Shown piece by piece: positions 8,389 through 15,434 of a stretch of DNA of 34,685 nucleotides. Both the position numbers and the translations under genes were made by a program. The stretch lies in the NCBI GenBank assembly GCA_023457355.1, contig JAEWLW010000093.1, forward strand, positions 1 to 34,685, given 5' to 3'. The number at the start of each line of letters is the position of its first letter. Positions within the stretch are counted from its first letter, which is position 1. The notes beneath the pieces are model-generated. The model saw only the letters and a program-made list of their open reading frames with translations, did no database searches and was not told the DNA's origin. This stretch comes from Bacillota bacterium (GTDB lineage Bacteria > Bacillota > Clostridia > Oscillospirales > Ruminococcaceae).

Positions 8389-9090
8389 TCAAGCGTGATA
8401 AATGTCATCGATTATCTCATATCCCTTTGCCGCAAGCGATTTTTCCACCCACTCGCGGTTTGCGGTGCCATTTTTGGCCGCGATAAGCTTCGCTTCGTCG
8501 GCAGCCTGAAATTTTTCCGCCTCAGCTAAAATAACCGCTGCGTCCTTGCGGGGAATAACAATAACGCCGTCAGGATCCGCAAGAATGATATCCCCTGGGT
8601 TGACGCTGATATTGCCGCAGGCAACCGGCACATTGACCTCGCCGGGGCCCTCTTTATAAGGCCCGCCCGGATTCGTTCCGGTTGCATAGACCGGAAAATC
8701 CCATTTGCCAATTTCATCAATATCGCGAATGGGTCCATCCAGCACGATACCTGCAACTTTTTTGTGGCAGTGCAGATAGGCCATCATGATTTCGCCAATC
8801 AGCGCACGGGCGCTGCCGCCCTCGTTGGCAACCACCACGAAATCCCCTTCCTGCGCCACGTTAAGCGCCGCGTGGATAGTCAGGTTATCCCCTGCGCAAG
8901 TTTTCACTGTCAGCGCCGGGCCCACCGCCATCTGAGACTTTGGGCTGCTCATGAGGCGGATGCGCGGATCCATCCCGCAGGAGCGGCCCATAACGTCCGC
9001 AACATTTGAAGCCGGAATGGTTTTAAACTTTTCCATCACCGCGGCATCCGGCAGCTCTCGCTTCAAAAAGATTCTCTTTCCTACAGCCAT
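8389..9090 (-). CDS. RraA-family aldolase (HMG/CHA aldolase-like), operon 1
   Basis: This 233-residue protein belongs to the RraA/dimethylmenaquinone-methyltransferase-like superfamily, whose catabolic members are class II pyruvate aldolases acting on 4-hydroxy-4-methyl-2-oxoglutarate or 4-carboxy-4-hydroxy-2-oxoadipate. The family signature is present: GEIMMAYLHCHKKVAG leading to DGPIRDIDEI, with the Arg-Asp pair used for pyruvate and metal binding, and ADPDGVIVIP near the C-terminus. The other family role, inhibition of RNase E, is unlikely for a gene inside a transporter operon. The start at 9090 has GAGGAAAGG upstream. It ends 29 bases before tctC. A paralogue lies at 20841-21530. Confidence 0.88.
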   Translation of the reverse strand: MAVGKRIFLKRELPDAAVMEKFKTIPASNVADVMGRSCGMDPRIRLMSSPKSQMAVGPALTVKTCAGDNLTIHAALNVAQEGDFVVVANEGGSARALIGEIMMAYLHCHKKVAGIVLDGPIRDIDEIGKWDFPVYATGTNPGGPYKEGPGEVNVPVACGNISVNPGDIILADPDGVIVIPRKDAAVILAEAEKFQAADEAKLIAAKNGTANREWVEKSLAAKGYEIIDDIYHA

Positions 9091-9105
9091 ACTTTCCCTT
9101 TCCTC

Positions 9106-9984
9106 CTATGCCTTTTTTCTTATATGTGCAATTATTTCGCCGTAGCCCGAGGGCTTTGACGTAAGATATCGTTCGCTGAAGTGGAAGTCCTCTATCAAAT
9201 CATGCTTATGCTTTGAAGCCACCGTCATCGCATCATCGAGGCCGCATTCATCCAGCATCTGTATGGAGCCTTTCAGCTCGGCCGCGCGTCTCTTGGCATG
9301 AATAGCCGTACCGGTCACCAGCCGTTTTAAATGCTCGGTAAAAGCGATGCCATCCATCGACTTGGAAATGGAGCCGACGACCTCATCGGTCACACCGTAA
9401 ACATCCGCCGCCAAAAGCATTTCATACATCAGCGCCGCCTGCCCCTTCATGTAGATGCTGCGCACCAGCTTGATGGCCGAAGCCGCGCCGGCGCCGCCTT
9501 CCACACAGGTGATGCGCATGCCAAGCGGCGTCATGGCGTCATAAAACGCTTTGGCCCCATTGCCCGATGCCGTTATCGGCACCCGGTGCTTATCCTGCGG
9601 CAGAGACCCCAGCATGGCAGCATCGACAAAAAGCACCCCGGTATCTTTAAGCAACGCCCAAATCTCTTTTTTTGCCTTAGGGGTGGAAGCGCTGACGTCG
9701 GCATAAATCTGTCCGCTGCGCAAATAGGGCAGCATTGTTTTGCAGGCATCCAGTGTATAGCTGGACGGGACAGCGGCGAAGAGAATGTCCGCCTGTTCAA
9801 CCACCGCCCTGGCGGAATCACACAGTGCAACCCCCGCCTGCTCCGCGCGCTCTTGCACAACCGGGCCCATTGTTTCGTGGGTTGCAAGCGTATCATATGC
9901 CGAGATGCCTCCAACCCCCTCTTGGCGCAAACCGCTGCAGATACAAAACGCCGCTTCGCCAAAACCTATAAATCCAATTTTCAT
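9106..9984 (-). CDS. NAD(P)-dependent dehydrogenase, 6-phosphogluconate dehydrogenase-like with DUF1932 C-terminus
   Basis: This 292-residue oxidoreductase starts with a Rossmann motif (MKIGFIGFGEAAFCICSGL, GxGxxA type). Its C-terminal helical domain resembles DUF1932 proteins of the beta-hydroxyacid dehydrogenase superfamily. The substrate-domain stretch GGAGAASAIKLVRSIYMKG carries the lysine expected at the active site. It likely oxidises a hydroxyacid to an oxo acid that the next gene's aldolase could cleave (inference from order). The ATG at 9984 follows AAAGGAG by about 10 bases. It is the first gene of operon 1, about 87 bases downstream of the predicted sigma-54 transcription start. 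Confidence 0.82.
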   Translation of the reverse strand: MKIGFIGFGEAAFCICSGLRQEGVGGISAYDTLATHETMGPVVQERAEQAGVALCDSARAVVEQADILFAAVPSSYTLDACKTMLPYLRSGQIYADVSASTPKAKKEIWALLKDTGVLFVDAAMLGSLPQDKHRVPITASGNGAKAFYDAMTPLGMRITCVEGGAGAASAIKLVRSIYMKGQAALMYEMLLAADVYGVTDEVVGSISKSMDGIAFTEHLKRLVTGTAIHAKRRAAELKGSIQMLDECGLDDAMTVASKHKHDLIEDFHFSERYLTSKPSGYGEIIAHIRKKA

Positions 9985-10007
9985 ATGTCGCAGGTCTCCT
10001 TTGCTCA

Positions 10008-10036
10008 AACAAAAGCCTCTTGGGGGAGCTTTTGTT
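10008..10036 (-). promoter_or_regulatory. Hairpin in the 5' leader of operon 1
   Basis: A 9-bp inverted repeat (AACAAAAGC with GCTTTTGTT, 11-base loop) lies between the predicted sigma-54 start site and the first gene. Its lower arm ends a few bases before the AAAGGAG ribosome binding site. It could stabilise the message or modulate translation; no function is demonstrated. Confidence 0.35.
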
Positions 10037-10081
10037 ATTATGGGTTAGATTTTACATTATTTTAACCTCGCCTTAATAATA

Positions 10082-10097
10082 AGCAAATTTCGTGCCA
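10082..10097 (-). promoter_or_regulatory. Sigma-54 promoter of catabolic operon 1
   Basis: The minus strand reads TGGCACGAAATTTGCT, an exact match to the sigma-54 consensus TGGCAC-N5-TTGC, with the GG and GC dinucleotides at the -24 and -12 positions. Transcription would start near 10071. The gene for a sigma-54 activator with AAA+ and Fis domains ends about 400 bases upstream, which fits control of this promoter by that protein. Confidence 0.85.
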
Positions 10098-10100
10098 GCT

Positions 10101-10211
10101 TTAAAAGAATGTTATTTTGCTGTTTATGCCCCCGACTTTTGTAATGAACAGCAAAATCAGGCGCCCAGTGTTGTGCGTTATGCCGATGTGCTTCAAGTCG
10201 CCTGATTTCAT
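10101..10211 (-). CDS. Unrecognised 36-residue ORF behind a structured leader
   Basis: An ATG at 10211 is preceded by AAAGGAG at a 9-base spacing, one of the better ribosome binding sites in the window, and opens a 36-codon frame ending in TAA at 10101. The product begins MKSGDLKHIGITHN and ends GGINSKITFF, with a hydrophobic patch RLILLFI in the middle. I do not recognise a family. The frame also contains two overlapping inverted repeats, so it may be a leader peptide whose translation affects RNA folding, or merely a coincidental frame in a structured RNA. Its stop codon lies only 4 bases before the sigma-54 promoter of operon 1. Confidence 0.45.
   Translation of the reverse strand: MKSGDLKHIGITHNTGRLILLFITKVGGINSKITFF
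10114..10157. repeat. 11-bp inverted repeat upstream of the sigma-54 promoter
   Basis: ATTTTGCTGTT (10114-10124) and AACAGCAAAAT (10147-10157) are perfect inverted copies separated by 22 bases, centred about 65 bases upstream of the predicted start site. The two arms lie three helical turns apart, as expected for a dimeric or tetrameric activator site. It could equally be an RNA hairpin of the transcript that includes the small ORF. Confidence 0.45.
10154..10208 (-). repeat. 10-bp inverted repeat inside the small ORF
   Basis: AAATCAGGCG (10154-10163) and CGCCTGATTT (10199-10208) pair perfectly across a 35-base loop. One arm overlaps the arm of the neighbouring 11-bp repeat by four bases (10154-10157), so the two stems cannot be fully formed together in RNA. 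Confidence 0.45.
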
Positions 10212-10235
10212 ATAGAAACACTCCTTTCAAAATGA

Positions 10236-10324
10236 AAAACCACCGTGTACGGTACTGCCGTAACCTTTGCGGGCTCTTAAACCCGCTGGCCAGTCAGCAA
10301 TGCGCCGTATTGTCAGGTGGTTTT
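10236..10324 (-). ncRNA. Candidate structured leader RNA of unknown class
   Basis: On the minus strand AAAACCACC (10324-10316) pairs with GGTGGTTTT (10244-10236) to close an 89-base domain. Inside are a GCGGG/CCCGC hairpin, a TACGG/CCGTA hairpin and a possible GCTG/CAGC stem. TACGG occurs twice while CCGTA occurs once, so two exclusive pairings are possible. The domain ends 8 bases before the ribosome binding site of the small ORF, the place for a riboswitch or attenuator. It does not match a riboswitch class I can recall. No clear promoter was found upstream; readthrough from the activator gene is possible. Confidence 0.4.
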
Positions 10325-10476
10325 GTCATTGAAGGTTAAAAGTGTTTTTCAGCACATCGGATACCTGCTGCCTTGAATGGCAAAAAAATAGCCGTTAAGC
10401 TGTCGTTGTTTTTAATCTGGAGTAGTTCAGCACCCGGTGCTTTCTGGCGCAGCCGGATTTTTACAGGGTACGCACA

Positions 10477-10491
10477 GCGGTTTCATACCGC
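10477..10491. promoter_or_regulatory. Palindrome just behind the activator gene (possible upstream activating site)
   Basis: GCGGTTTCATACCGC has perfect 5-bp arms around TTCAT and lies 8 bases beyond the activator stop codon. The second activator gene (27811-25883) has a palindrome with a similar GTTTCA core in the same position. About 380 bases separate it from the sigma-54 promoter, acceptable for an enhancer-type site. Confidence 0.35.
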
Positions 10492-10498
10492 CGCAATA

Positions 10499-12397
10499 TC
10501 ATGGGCGGTCATCCTTTTCAATGGCGTTCAGCTTCATCTCTTTTATTCTGCGCCACAGGGTGGTTTTGCTTAAGCCCAAAAGCAAGGCAGCCTGCGCCAT
10601 GTTTCCGCCAACACGCTGCAGCGCATCCATAATCATCTGCTTTTCCATGTCCTTGACCGATTCCGCCCTCTTTGCGCCGGACGGCGCCGCAGGATTCTCC
10701 GGCGGCAGCGCCTCTTTTTCAGACAGCTTTAAAACCTGACGCACATCCTCTTCGGTGATGATATCATTGTCACACAAAACATCCAGCCGCTCGGTGATAT
10801 TGGAAAGCTGCCGGATGTTCCCCGGCCAGTCATGCCGCATCATCAGCGCTTCTGCGCGTACTGTCAGCGACTTACGCCCATGCAAAAAATGCCGCACCAG
10901 GGTTGGAATATCCTCAACGCGTTCACGCAGCGGCGGAATAAAAAGCTCCAACACACAGACGCGATAATATAAATCCTCGCGAAACCTGCCCGCAGCGATC
11001 TCTTTTTTAAGATCCTTATTGCAGGCGGCAATAACGCGTACGTCGATAGGAATGACCTTATCATCGCCGATGCGGGTTACCTCTTTTTCCTGGAGCACCC
11101 GCAACAGTTTAACCTGTACATCCAGCGACATTTCGCTAATCTCGTCAAGAAACACCGTTCCCTTATGCGCCAACTCGAAGATGCCGGCTTTGCCCTCGTT
11201 GCGCGCACCGGTAAAGGCCCCTCTCACATAGCCAAAAAGTTCACTTTCTAAAATATTCTGAGGCAAAGCCGCGCAATTTACCGCCACAAACGGCTCGTGC
11301 CGCCGCTCGCTGTAATTGTGAATGCCCTGGGTAAACATCTCCTTGCCGACGCCGGTTTCGCCGGTTATCAGCACTGTGCTGTTAGCCCGCGCATAGCGCC
11401 GCGCAATACGCTTGGCCTCTTCCAGCTCCGCCGAGGTGCCTAAAATATCGGAAAAATCTTTTTTAGCGCGATGCCCACGACCAAGCTCGCGCTTTCGGAT
11501 ATGGCTATCGAGCGAGCGGATCGTATTCTCCTCCTGAAAGGTAATAACCGCGCCCGTCGCCTTGCCCTGCAGGCGAACCGCCTGGCAGCTGCATACAAGG
11601 GACGTTTCATTCAGCGATAAGATTTCGCCGTAAAAATTCTCACCGTCCCTTATAGCCTGAAAAATTTTATCGGCGTTCATCAAATCGCCAATCTGCATAC
11701 CATTGCTGCACCGCAGCAGATTTCTGGCGATGCGGTTGGTGTGCAAAACAATTCCGTCGCTGTCCACACTGACAATCCCTTCGCTGACACTGTTGAGCAC
11801 CGTGGAAAGCAACCCAAGCTGCCCGCTTCGCTCCTCTTCAATGCGCAAGCTGTAAAGCGCTTCATCAAGCGCCTGACTTACCTCGCTGTCGTCCGGCTCG
11901 GTGGAATAATAAGGGAAGCCGTACGTTTGACAAATCCCCTGTATCTGAAACCCACCCACAATGGCCTGTGCGCCGGCCCGTACGGCATCGTGAAAGACCG
12001 GCTCAAACTGGTCCGTGTCATTGACCTCGTACACCTGAAAGCCTTCGCCCATAATATTGTTATACTTACGCGCTGCATCGCAGATGCGATGAAAACCGAT
12101 AACAGCCACACGGTCATATAAAGGCTTGAGCCTTTGTTTTGCTAAAAAGACGCTTAAAAAGCTGTGGCGCACATCGACAATGGGCACCTCAAGATACCGG
12201 CGTAAATATTCGGCTGTTCCGCCGCGGCAAATGATGACCCGCGCCCCTTCGTGGATACATTTTTCGGCCTGTTCCAACGCGCGGGTTGTCGTCAATTCAT
12301 AAATGGCTATATTACCATAGCCACGTCTTTGCAATACGGCTCTACAACGTTTGGTCATCCCAGGTGTTGTAGAAAACAACACAATTTTTTCTCCCAT
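10499..12397 (-). CDS. Sigma-54-dependent activator, PrpR_N/PAS/AAA+/Fis type (EBP1)
   Basis: This 632-residue enhancer-binding protein has an N-terminal PrpR_N-like sensor domain (about residues 1-180), a PAS domain (about 190-295), a sigma-54 AAA+ domain and a Fis-type helix-turn-helix at the end (GNMAQAALLLGLSKTTLWRR). The AAA+ domain has Walker A GETGVGKE (about 346-353), the sigma-54-contacting GAFTGA loop (about 393-398) and Walker B VFLDE. In PrpR the N-terminal domain senses 2-methylcitrate, so a carboxylate or acyl effector is likely here. The ATG at 12397 follows AAAGGG; another in-frame ATG is at 12421. It probably activates the promoter at 10082-10097. Confidence 0.93.
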   Translation of the reverse strand: MGEKIVLFSTTPGMTKRCRAVLQRRGYGNIAIYELTTTRALEQAEKCIHEGARVIICRGGTAEYLRRYLEVPIVDVRHSFLSVFLAKQRLKPLYDRVAVIGFHRICDAARKYNNIMGEGFQVYEVNDTDQFEPVFHDAVRAGAQAIVGGFQIQGICQTYGFPYYSTEPDDSEVSQALDEALYSLRIEEERSGQLGLLSTVLNSVSEGIVSVDSDGIVLHTNRIARNLLRCSNGMQIGDLMNADKIFQAIRDGENFYGEILSLNETSLVCSCQAVRLQGKATGAVITFQEENTIRSLDSHIRKRELGRGHRAKKDFSDILGTSAELEEAKRIARRYARANSTVLITGETGVGKEMFTQGIHNYSERRHEPFVAVNCAALPQNILESELFGYVRGAFTGARNEGKAGIFELAHKGTVFLDEISEMSLDVQVKLLRVLQEKEVTRIGDDKVIPIDVRVIAACNKDLKKEIAAGRFREDLYYRVCVLELFIPPLRERVEDIPTLVRHFLHGRKSLTVRAEALMMRHDWPGNIRQLSNITERLDVLCDNDIITEEDVRQVLKLSEKEALPPENPAAPSGAKRAESVKDMEKQMIMDALQRVGGNMAQAALLLGLSKTTLWRRIKEMKLNAIEKDDRP

Positions 12398-12437
12398 ATG
12401 ATGCACACCCTTTGTATACATTTTAAATGATCAACTT

Positions 12438-12443
12438 ATTATA
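12438..12443 (-). promoter_or_regulatory. Extended -10 promoter of the EBP1 gene
   Basis: The minus strand carries TGGTATAAT, a perfect TATAAT -10 box with the TGn extension, about 40 bases before the start codon. No good -35 box is visible at the right distance, which is common for extended -10 promoters. Confidence 0.5.
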
Positions 12444-12595
12444 CCACACGGATATGACGGCAGGCCGAACACCCTGTTAACCTCTGTTCCCCGGGCGACA
12501 CCGCTCGCAAAGGTTCTTCAATAGAAGCCGTAACCGGCCAAGGCACGTGTCATTCAGCCTGCCTACCCTTGTGCTTCAGCAGCACCTCGCCGAAT

Positions 12596-13471
12596 CTACC
12601 GGGAAATCAGCGCATGTGCCGGTTTTAAGCGCAGCGATTGAAAAATCTTTTCGACCTCCGAAAGGTTGTTCTTCGCCGTTTCAACATCCTGCCAGCAGGT
12701 GCGGATGATGAGTATTTCCGCAATAAGCAGTGAGGATATCTGAGAATTATGCAAGCCGAAGCTCTGCTGCCGCACTGAGAAAAGGCAGTCCGAATACTCT
12801 GCCAGGGGCGAGGTTTCGGCGTCGGTTATACTGATGACGCTGGCGCCTCTCTCCTTTGCTATGCGGGTGGCATTGACAATCCGTGCCGCATAGCGCGGCA
12901 TACAGATGGCAATAACCGCGTCGCCCGGTTTGATGCGGTGCAAATGTTCGGGAAGGTTAAAATCATAATAGGTTAAAAGGTCCACGCGGTCGGTGATACG
13001 GTTTAGATTATGATACAGATAGTAGGCGGTGACGCGGCAATTTCGTTCGGCAATGATATAAATATGCGATGCCTTCTCTAAAATGGCAACGCTGTCATCA
13101 ACCTGCTGTTCGGTAATCTGGGCGCTTGTTTTGACCAAATTGTCAACCTGCTGCTGAAGAATGGTGTTGACGGTATAGGCCTTTTCCGAATCATTACCCT
13201 CGGACAGCGTTTCAATACGGCGTATCGGAACGGCATACAGCATCAAGTGGGATTGCAGCTTCCGCTGAAAGTCAGAATAGCTGGTGTATCCCAGGGCGAT
13301 GGTTGTGCGCACAATGGTAGCGGTACTGACCCCAGATTGGGCAGATAGCTGGTTGATGGTCGCCATGGCCGCCCGAACCGGGTTTTCAAGAATAAAATTG
13401 ATAACACGCTTTTGCGATTTAGTCATGTTTGGCAAACTCTGTTCAAGTTTCATCATAATATCTGTAGACAT
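12596..13471 (-). CDS. MurR/RpiR-family transcriptional regulator
   Basis: This 291-residue regulator has an N-terminal HTH_6 domain (about residues 1-77; TKSQKRVINFILENP, then TINQLSAQSGVSTATIVRTTIALGY) and a C-terminal SIS domain (about 120-260) that in this family binds phosphosugars or other metabolites. The start at 13471 follows GAGGG by 7 bases. It is transcribed away from operon 2 (tctCBA-citDEF), so it is the natural candidate to control that operon and itself. The shared intergenic region contains a promoter in each direction and a near-perfect palindrome at 13596-13611. Confidence 0.9.
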   Translation of the reverse strand: MSTDIMMKLEQSLPNMTKSQKRVINFILENPVRAAMATINQLSAQSGVSTATIVRTTIALGYTSYSDFQRKLQSHLMLYAVPIRRIETLSEGNDSEKAYTVNTILQQQVDNLVKTSAQITEQQVDDSVAILEKASHIYIIAERNCRVTAYYLYHNLNRITDRVDLLTYYDFNLPEHLHRIKPGDAVIAICMPRYAARIVNATRIAKERGASVISITDAETSPLAEYSDCLFSVRQQSFGLHNSQISSLLIAEILIIRTCWQDVETAKNNLSEVEKIFQSLRLKPAHALISR

Positions 13472-13505
13472 AACAGGCCCTCACTTATGAAATGATTTGT
13501 AAAAA

Positions 13506-13534
13506 ATTTTATCATATTTTTTATTGAAGGACAA
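13506..13534 (-). promoter_or_regulatory. Sigma-A promoter of the RpiR regulator gene
   Basis: On the minus strand TTGTCC (13534-13529) and TAAAAT (13511-13506) are separated by 17 bases, with the -10 box about 35 bases before the start codon. Confidence 0.55.
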
Positions 13535-13595
13535 GTAAAGAAAGCAAAAGCGCATGAATTCTATCAAATATTTAGCTACAACGCCGTATTTTTGC

Positions 13596-13611
13596 AAGTT
13601 TTTGAAAACTT
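13596..13611. promoter_or_regulatory. Palindromic operator candidate for the RpiR regulator
   Basis: AAGTTTTTGAAAACTT has perfect 7-bp arms around a 2-base centre and lies one base upstream of the -35 box of operon 2. Binding here would interfere with RNA polymerase. Assignment to the divergent RpiR protein is by position only. The rest of the 370-base intergenic region is AT-rich, with no further gene seen. Confidence 0.45.
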
Positions 13612-13612
13612 A

Positions 13613-13642
13613 TTTACATTTCTGAAAAAATTTTGATAAAAT
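13613..13642 (+). promoter_or_regulatory. Sigma-A promoter of the tctCBA-citDEF operon
   Basis: TTTACA (13613-13618) and TAAAAT (13637-13642) are separated by 18 bases. The leader to the first start codon is about 190 bases long. No sigma-54 consensus was found here, in contrast to operons 1 and 3. Confidence 0.55.
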
Positions 13643-13841
13643 ATTAGTCGTAATCATAAAGTGCTGACGGAAACGGCAGAAAGCATATACGCCTAAGCAG
13701 CTATTGCATAAGGGCAAATTTCCACTATCTAAAACGCTTAAATAATCCCATCCTTTTAAAACATCGCACGCCCTTTAAGCAAAGAGTAAAGGTTTCTGAG
13801 CAATACGCTTTGAAATAAGGAAAATAAAAGGAGGAAAAGAT

Positions 13842-14849
13842 ATGAAAAAACTTTTAGCATGTGTGCTGACCGCGGCAATGGTCTTAAGTTTCTCTGCCTG
13901 CGGCGGCAAGAGCAGCAGTGCGCCCGCGGCAACCCCTGCGGCATCCGGTTCATCCGCCGCTCCGGCGGCCAGCACCTTCCCTGAGCGGCCCATCGAACTG
14001 GTGGCCTGCTACGGCCCGGGCGGCGGACATGACATTATGCTGCGCACCGCGCTTAAAATCATCAACGCGGAAAATCTGGCCAATGGCGCCGTTATGAACG
14101 TGGTAAACAAAGAGGGCGGCTCCGGTGCCGTGGGCATGGGTTATGTCAACTCCCACGCGGGCGATGACTATTACCTGATGTGCGTCACCTCGTCGTTTTT
14201 GACAACACCGCTCTCGACCAAGACCGGTGTAACCTACAAAGATTTCACCCCTATTGCCTGCCTGGGCATCGACCCTTCAATCATTGTGGTACATAAGGAT
14301 TCCGGCATCACCAACATGGAGCAACTGCTGTCCGCGCCCCGTACCGCAGGCGGCACCGGCACAGGCTCCATTGATAACATCATCTGCAATAAGCTGATTG
14401 ACGCTTCCAAGCAGGATATTAACTACATCCCCTATCAGGGCGACGGCGAGCTGGTCACCGCGCTGCTTGGCAAGCAGGTGGATTTCATCTGCACCAATGT
14501 CAACAGCTGCAGCGAGTATCTTGCCACCGGCGATTTTATCGGCATCGGCCTGGCTACTGCCGAGCGCAACGAGGGATTGCCCGACGTCCCCACATTGATC
14601 GAGCAGGGCTATGACATCAACCTCGGCGTTTTCCGCGGCATTGCGGCCCCCAAGGATATTTCCGATGAAGCCAAGCAGTACTACATGGGCCTGTTCACCG
14701 AGCTCAGCGCCACCAATTCCTGGAACGAACAGTACCTGAGAGCTAATGGCGTTCAAAAGAACCTTTTGTTAGGCGACGATTTCACCGCCTATCTTGAAAC
14801 ACTTAATGGCGAGTATGAAGCCGCCATGAAGGAAATGGGCCTGATCTAA
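13842..14849 (+). CDS. tctC: TTT-family solute-binding lipoprotein TctC (operon 2)
   Basis: This 335-residue extracellular carboxylate-binding protein has a signal peptide with lipobox LSFSAC (Cys20 lipidated), followed by a low-complexity Ser/Ala/Pro linker to about residue 45. The binding-site loop PIELVACYGPGGGHD is conserved in position but differs from that of the operon 1 protein, and the second loop is MNVVNKEGGSGAVGMGY. The two binding proteins are diverged enough to have different ligands. The ATG follows AAAGGAGG. It is the first gene of the operon with tctB, tctA and citDEF, so its ligand is plausibly citrate or a relative that the lyase splits. Confidence 0.93.
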   Translation: MKKLLACVLTAAMVLSFSACGGKSSSAPAATPAASGSSAAPAASTFPERPIELVACYGPGGGHDIMLRTALKIINAENLANGAVMNVVNKEGGSGAVGMGYVNSHAGDDYYLMCVTSSFLTTPLSTKTGVTYKDFTPIACLGIDPSIIVVHKDSGITNMEQLLSAPRTAGGTGTGSIDNIICNKLIDASKQDINYIPYQGDGELVTALLGKQVDFICTNVNSCSEYLATGDFIGIGLATAERNEGLPDVPTLIEQGYDINLGVFRGIAAPKDISDEAKQYYMGLFTELSATNSWNEQYLRANGVQKNLLLGDDFTAYLETLNGEYEAAMKEMGLI

Positions 14850-14886
14850 TCGTTTGTTGACCCTTTAAAACGAACTCTCGCAGCCT

Positions 14887-14920
14887 GAGTGAAGGAGCGG
14901 AAAATGTCGCTCCTTCACTC
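14887..14920 (+). promoter_or_regulatory. 13-bp hairpin between tctC and tctB
   Basis: GAGTGAAGGAGCG (14887-14899) pairs perfectly with CGCTCCTTCACTC (14908-14920) across an 8-base loop. There is no T-tract. Such stems after binding-protein genes often protect the upstream message from 3' decay or partly stop transcription, giving more binding protein than permease. The left arm contains an AAGGAG sequence with no gene behind it. Confidence 0.6.
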
Positions 14921-14978
14921 ATTTCAAATGCCTGTGCTGACCGCTATTCCTTTTACGATTAAAACAGGAGGAAACATT

Positions 14979-15419
14979 ATGAAACTTTCCAGTAACCGGC
15001 TGTTCTTGCTGGTTATGGCATTGCTCTGCGGCGTCATGCTGTCTTCCGCCATCGGGTGGCCGCTCAAGACCCAGTACACCATCGGGCCGGGCTTTTTGCC
15101 GGTGTTCATGCTGTGCGCCGTTATCGTCTGCTGCATCATCCTCTTCTTTTTTGACAAATCCACACCGGATGTCTCGTTGAACAAACACCAGCTTATCCGT
15201 TTGGGACTATATTTCTCAGCGCTTGTTGTGATGATCTTTTTGATGAAACACCTTGGAATTATTGCCTCGGTAGCACTTTTTACATTCTATATTCTATTTT
15301 GGGTGGAAAAAAACACGCTGTTCGATAGCTTTAAAGTAGCGTTGACAACAACTTTGGTGGTGTGGGCCATTTTTGATCTCTGGCTGGATATTCCCATCAC
15401 CATTTTTAATTTTTTGTAA
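14979..15419 (+). CDS. tctB: Tripartite tricarboxylate transporter small permease TctB (operon 2)
   Basis: This 146-residue protein has four hydrophobic segments. The family loop after the first helix is present as PLKTQYTIGPGFLPVFMLC, with the conserved GPGFxP. The ATG at 14979 is chosen because AGGAGG lies 7 bases upstream; longer in-frame versions starting at 14889 include the hairpin region and no transmembrane sequence. It is followed by tctA after 15 bases. Confidence 0.9.
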   Translation: MKLSSNRLFLLVMALLCGVMLSSAIGWPLKTQYTIGPGFLPVFMLCAVIVCCIILFFFDKSTPDVSLNKHQLIRLGLYFSALVVMIFLMKHLGIIASVALFTFYILFWVEKNTLFDSFKVALTTTLVVWAIFDLWLDIPITIFNFL

Positions 15420-15434
15420 AGGAGGGGCTTTGCT

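Noticed and set aside
8389..9090. RraA as regulator of RNase E activity
   Set aside because: The gene is inside a carboxylate transporter operon and has the aldolase-type DGxxRD motif; a Gram-positive catabolic context makes ribonuclease inhibition unlikely.
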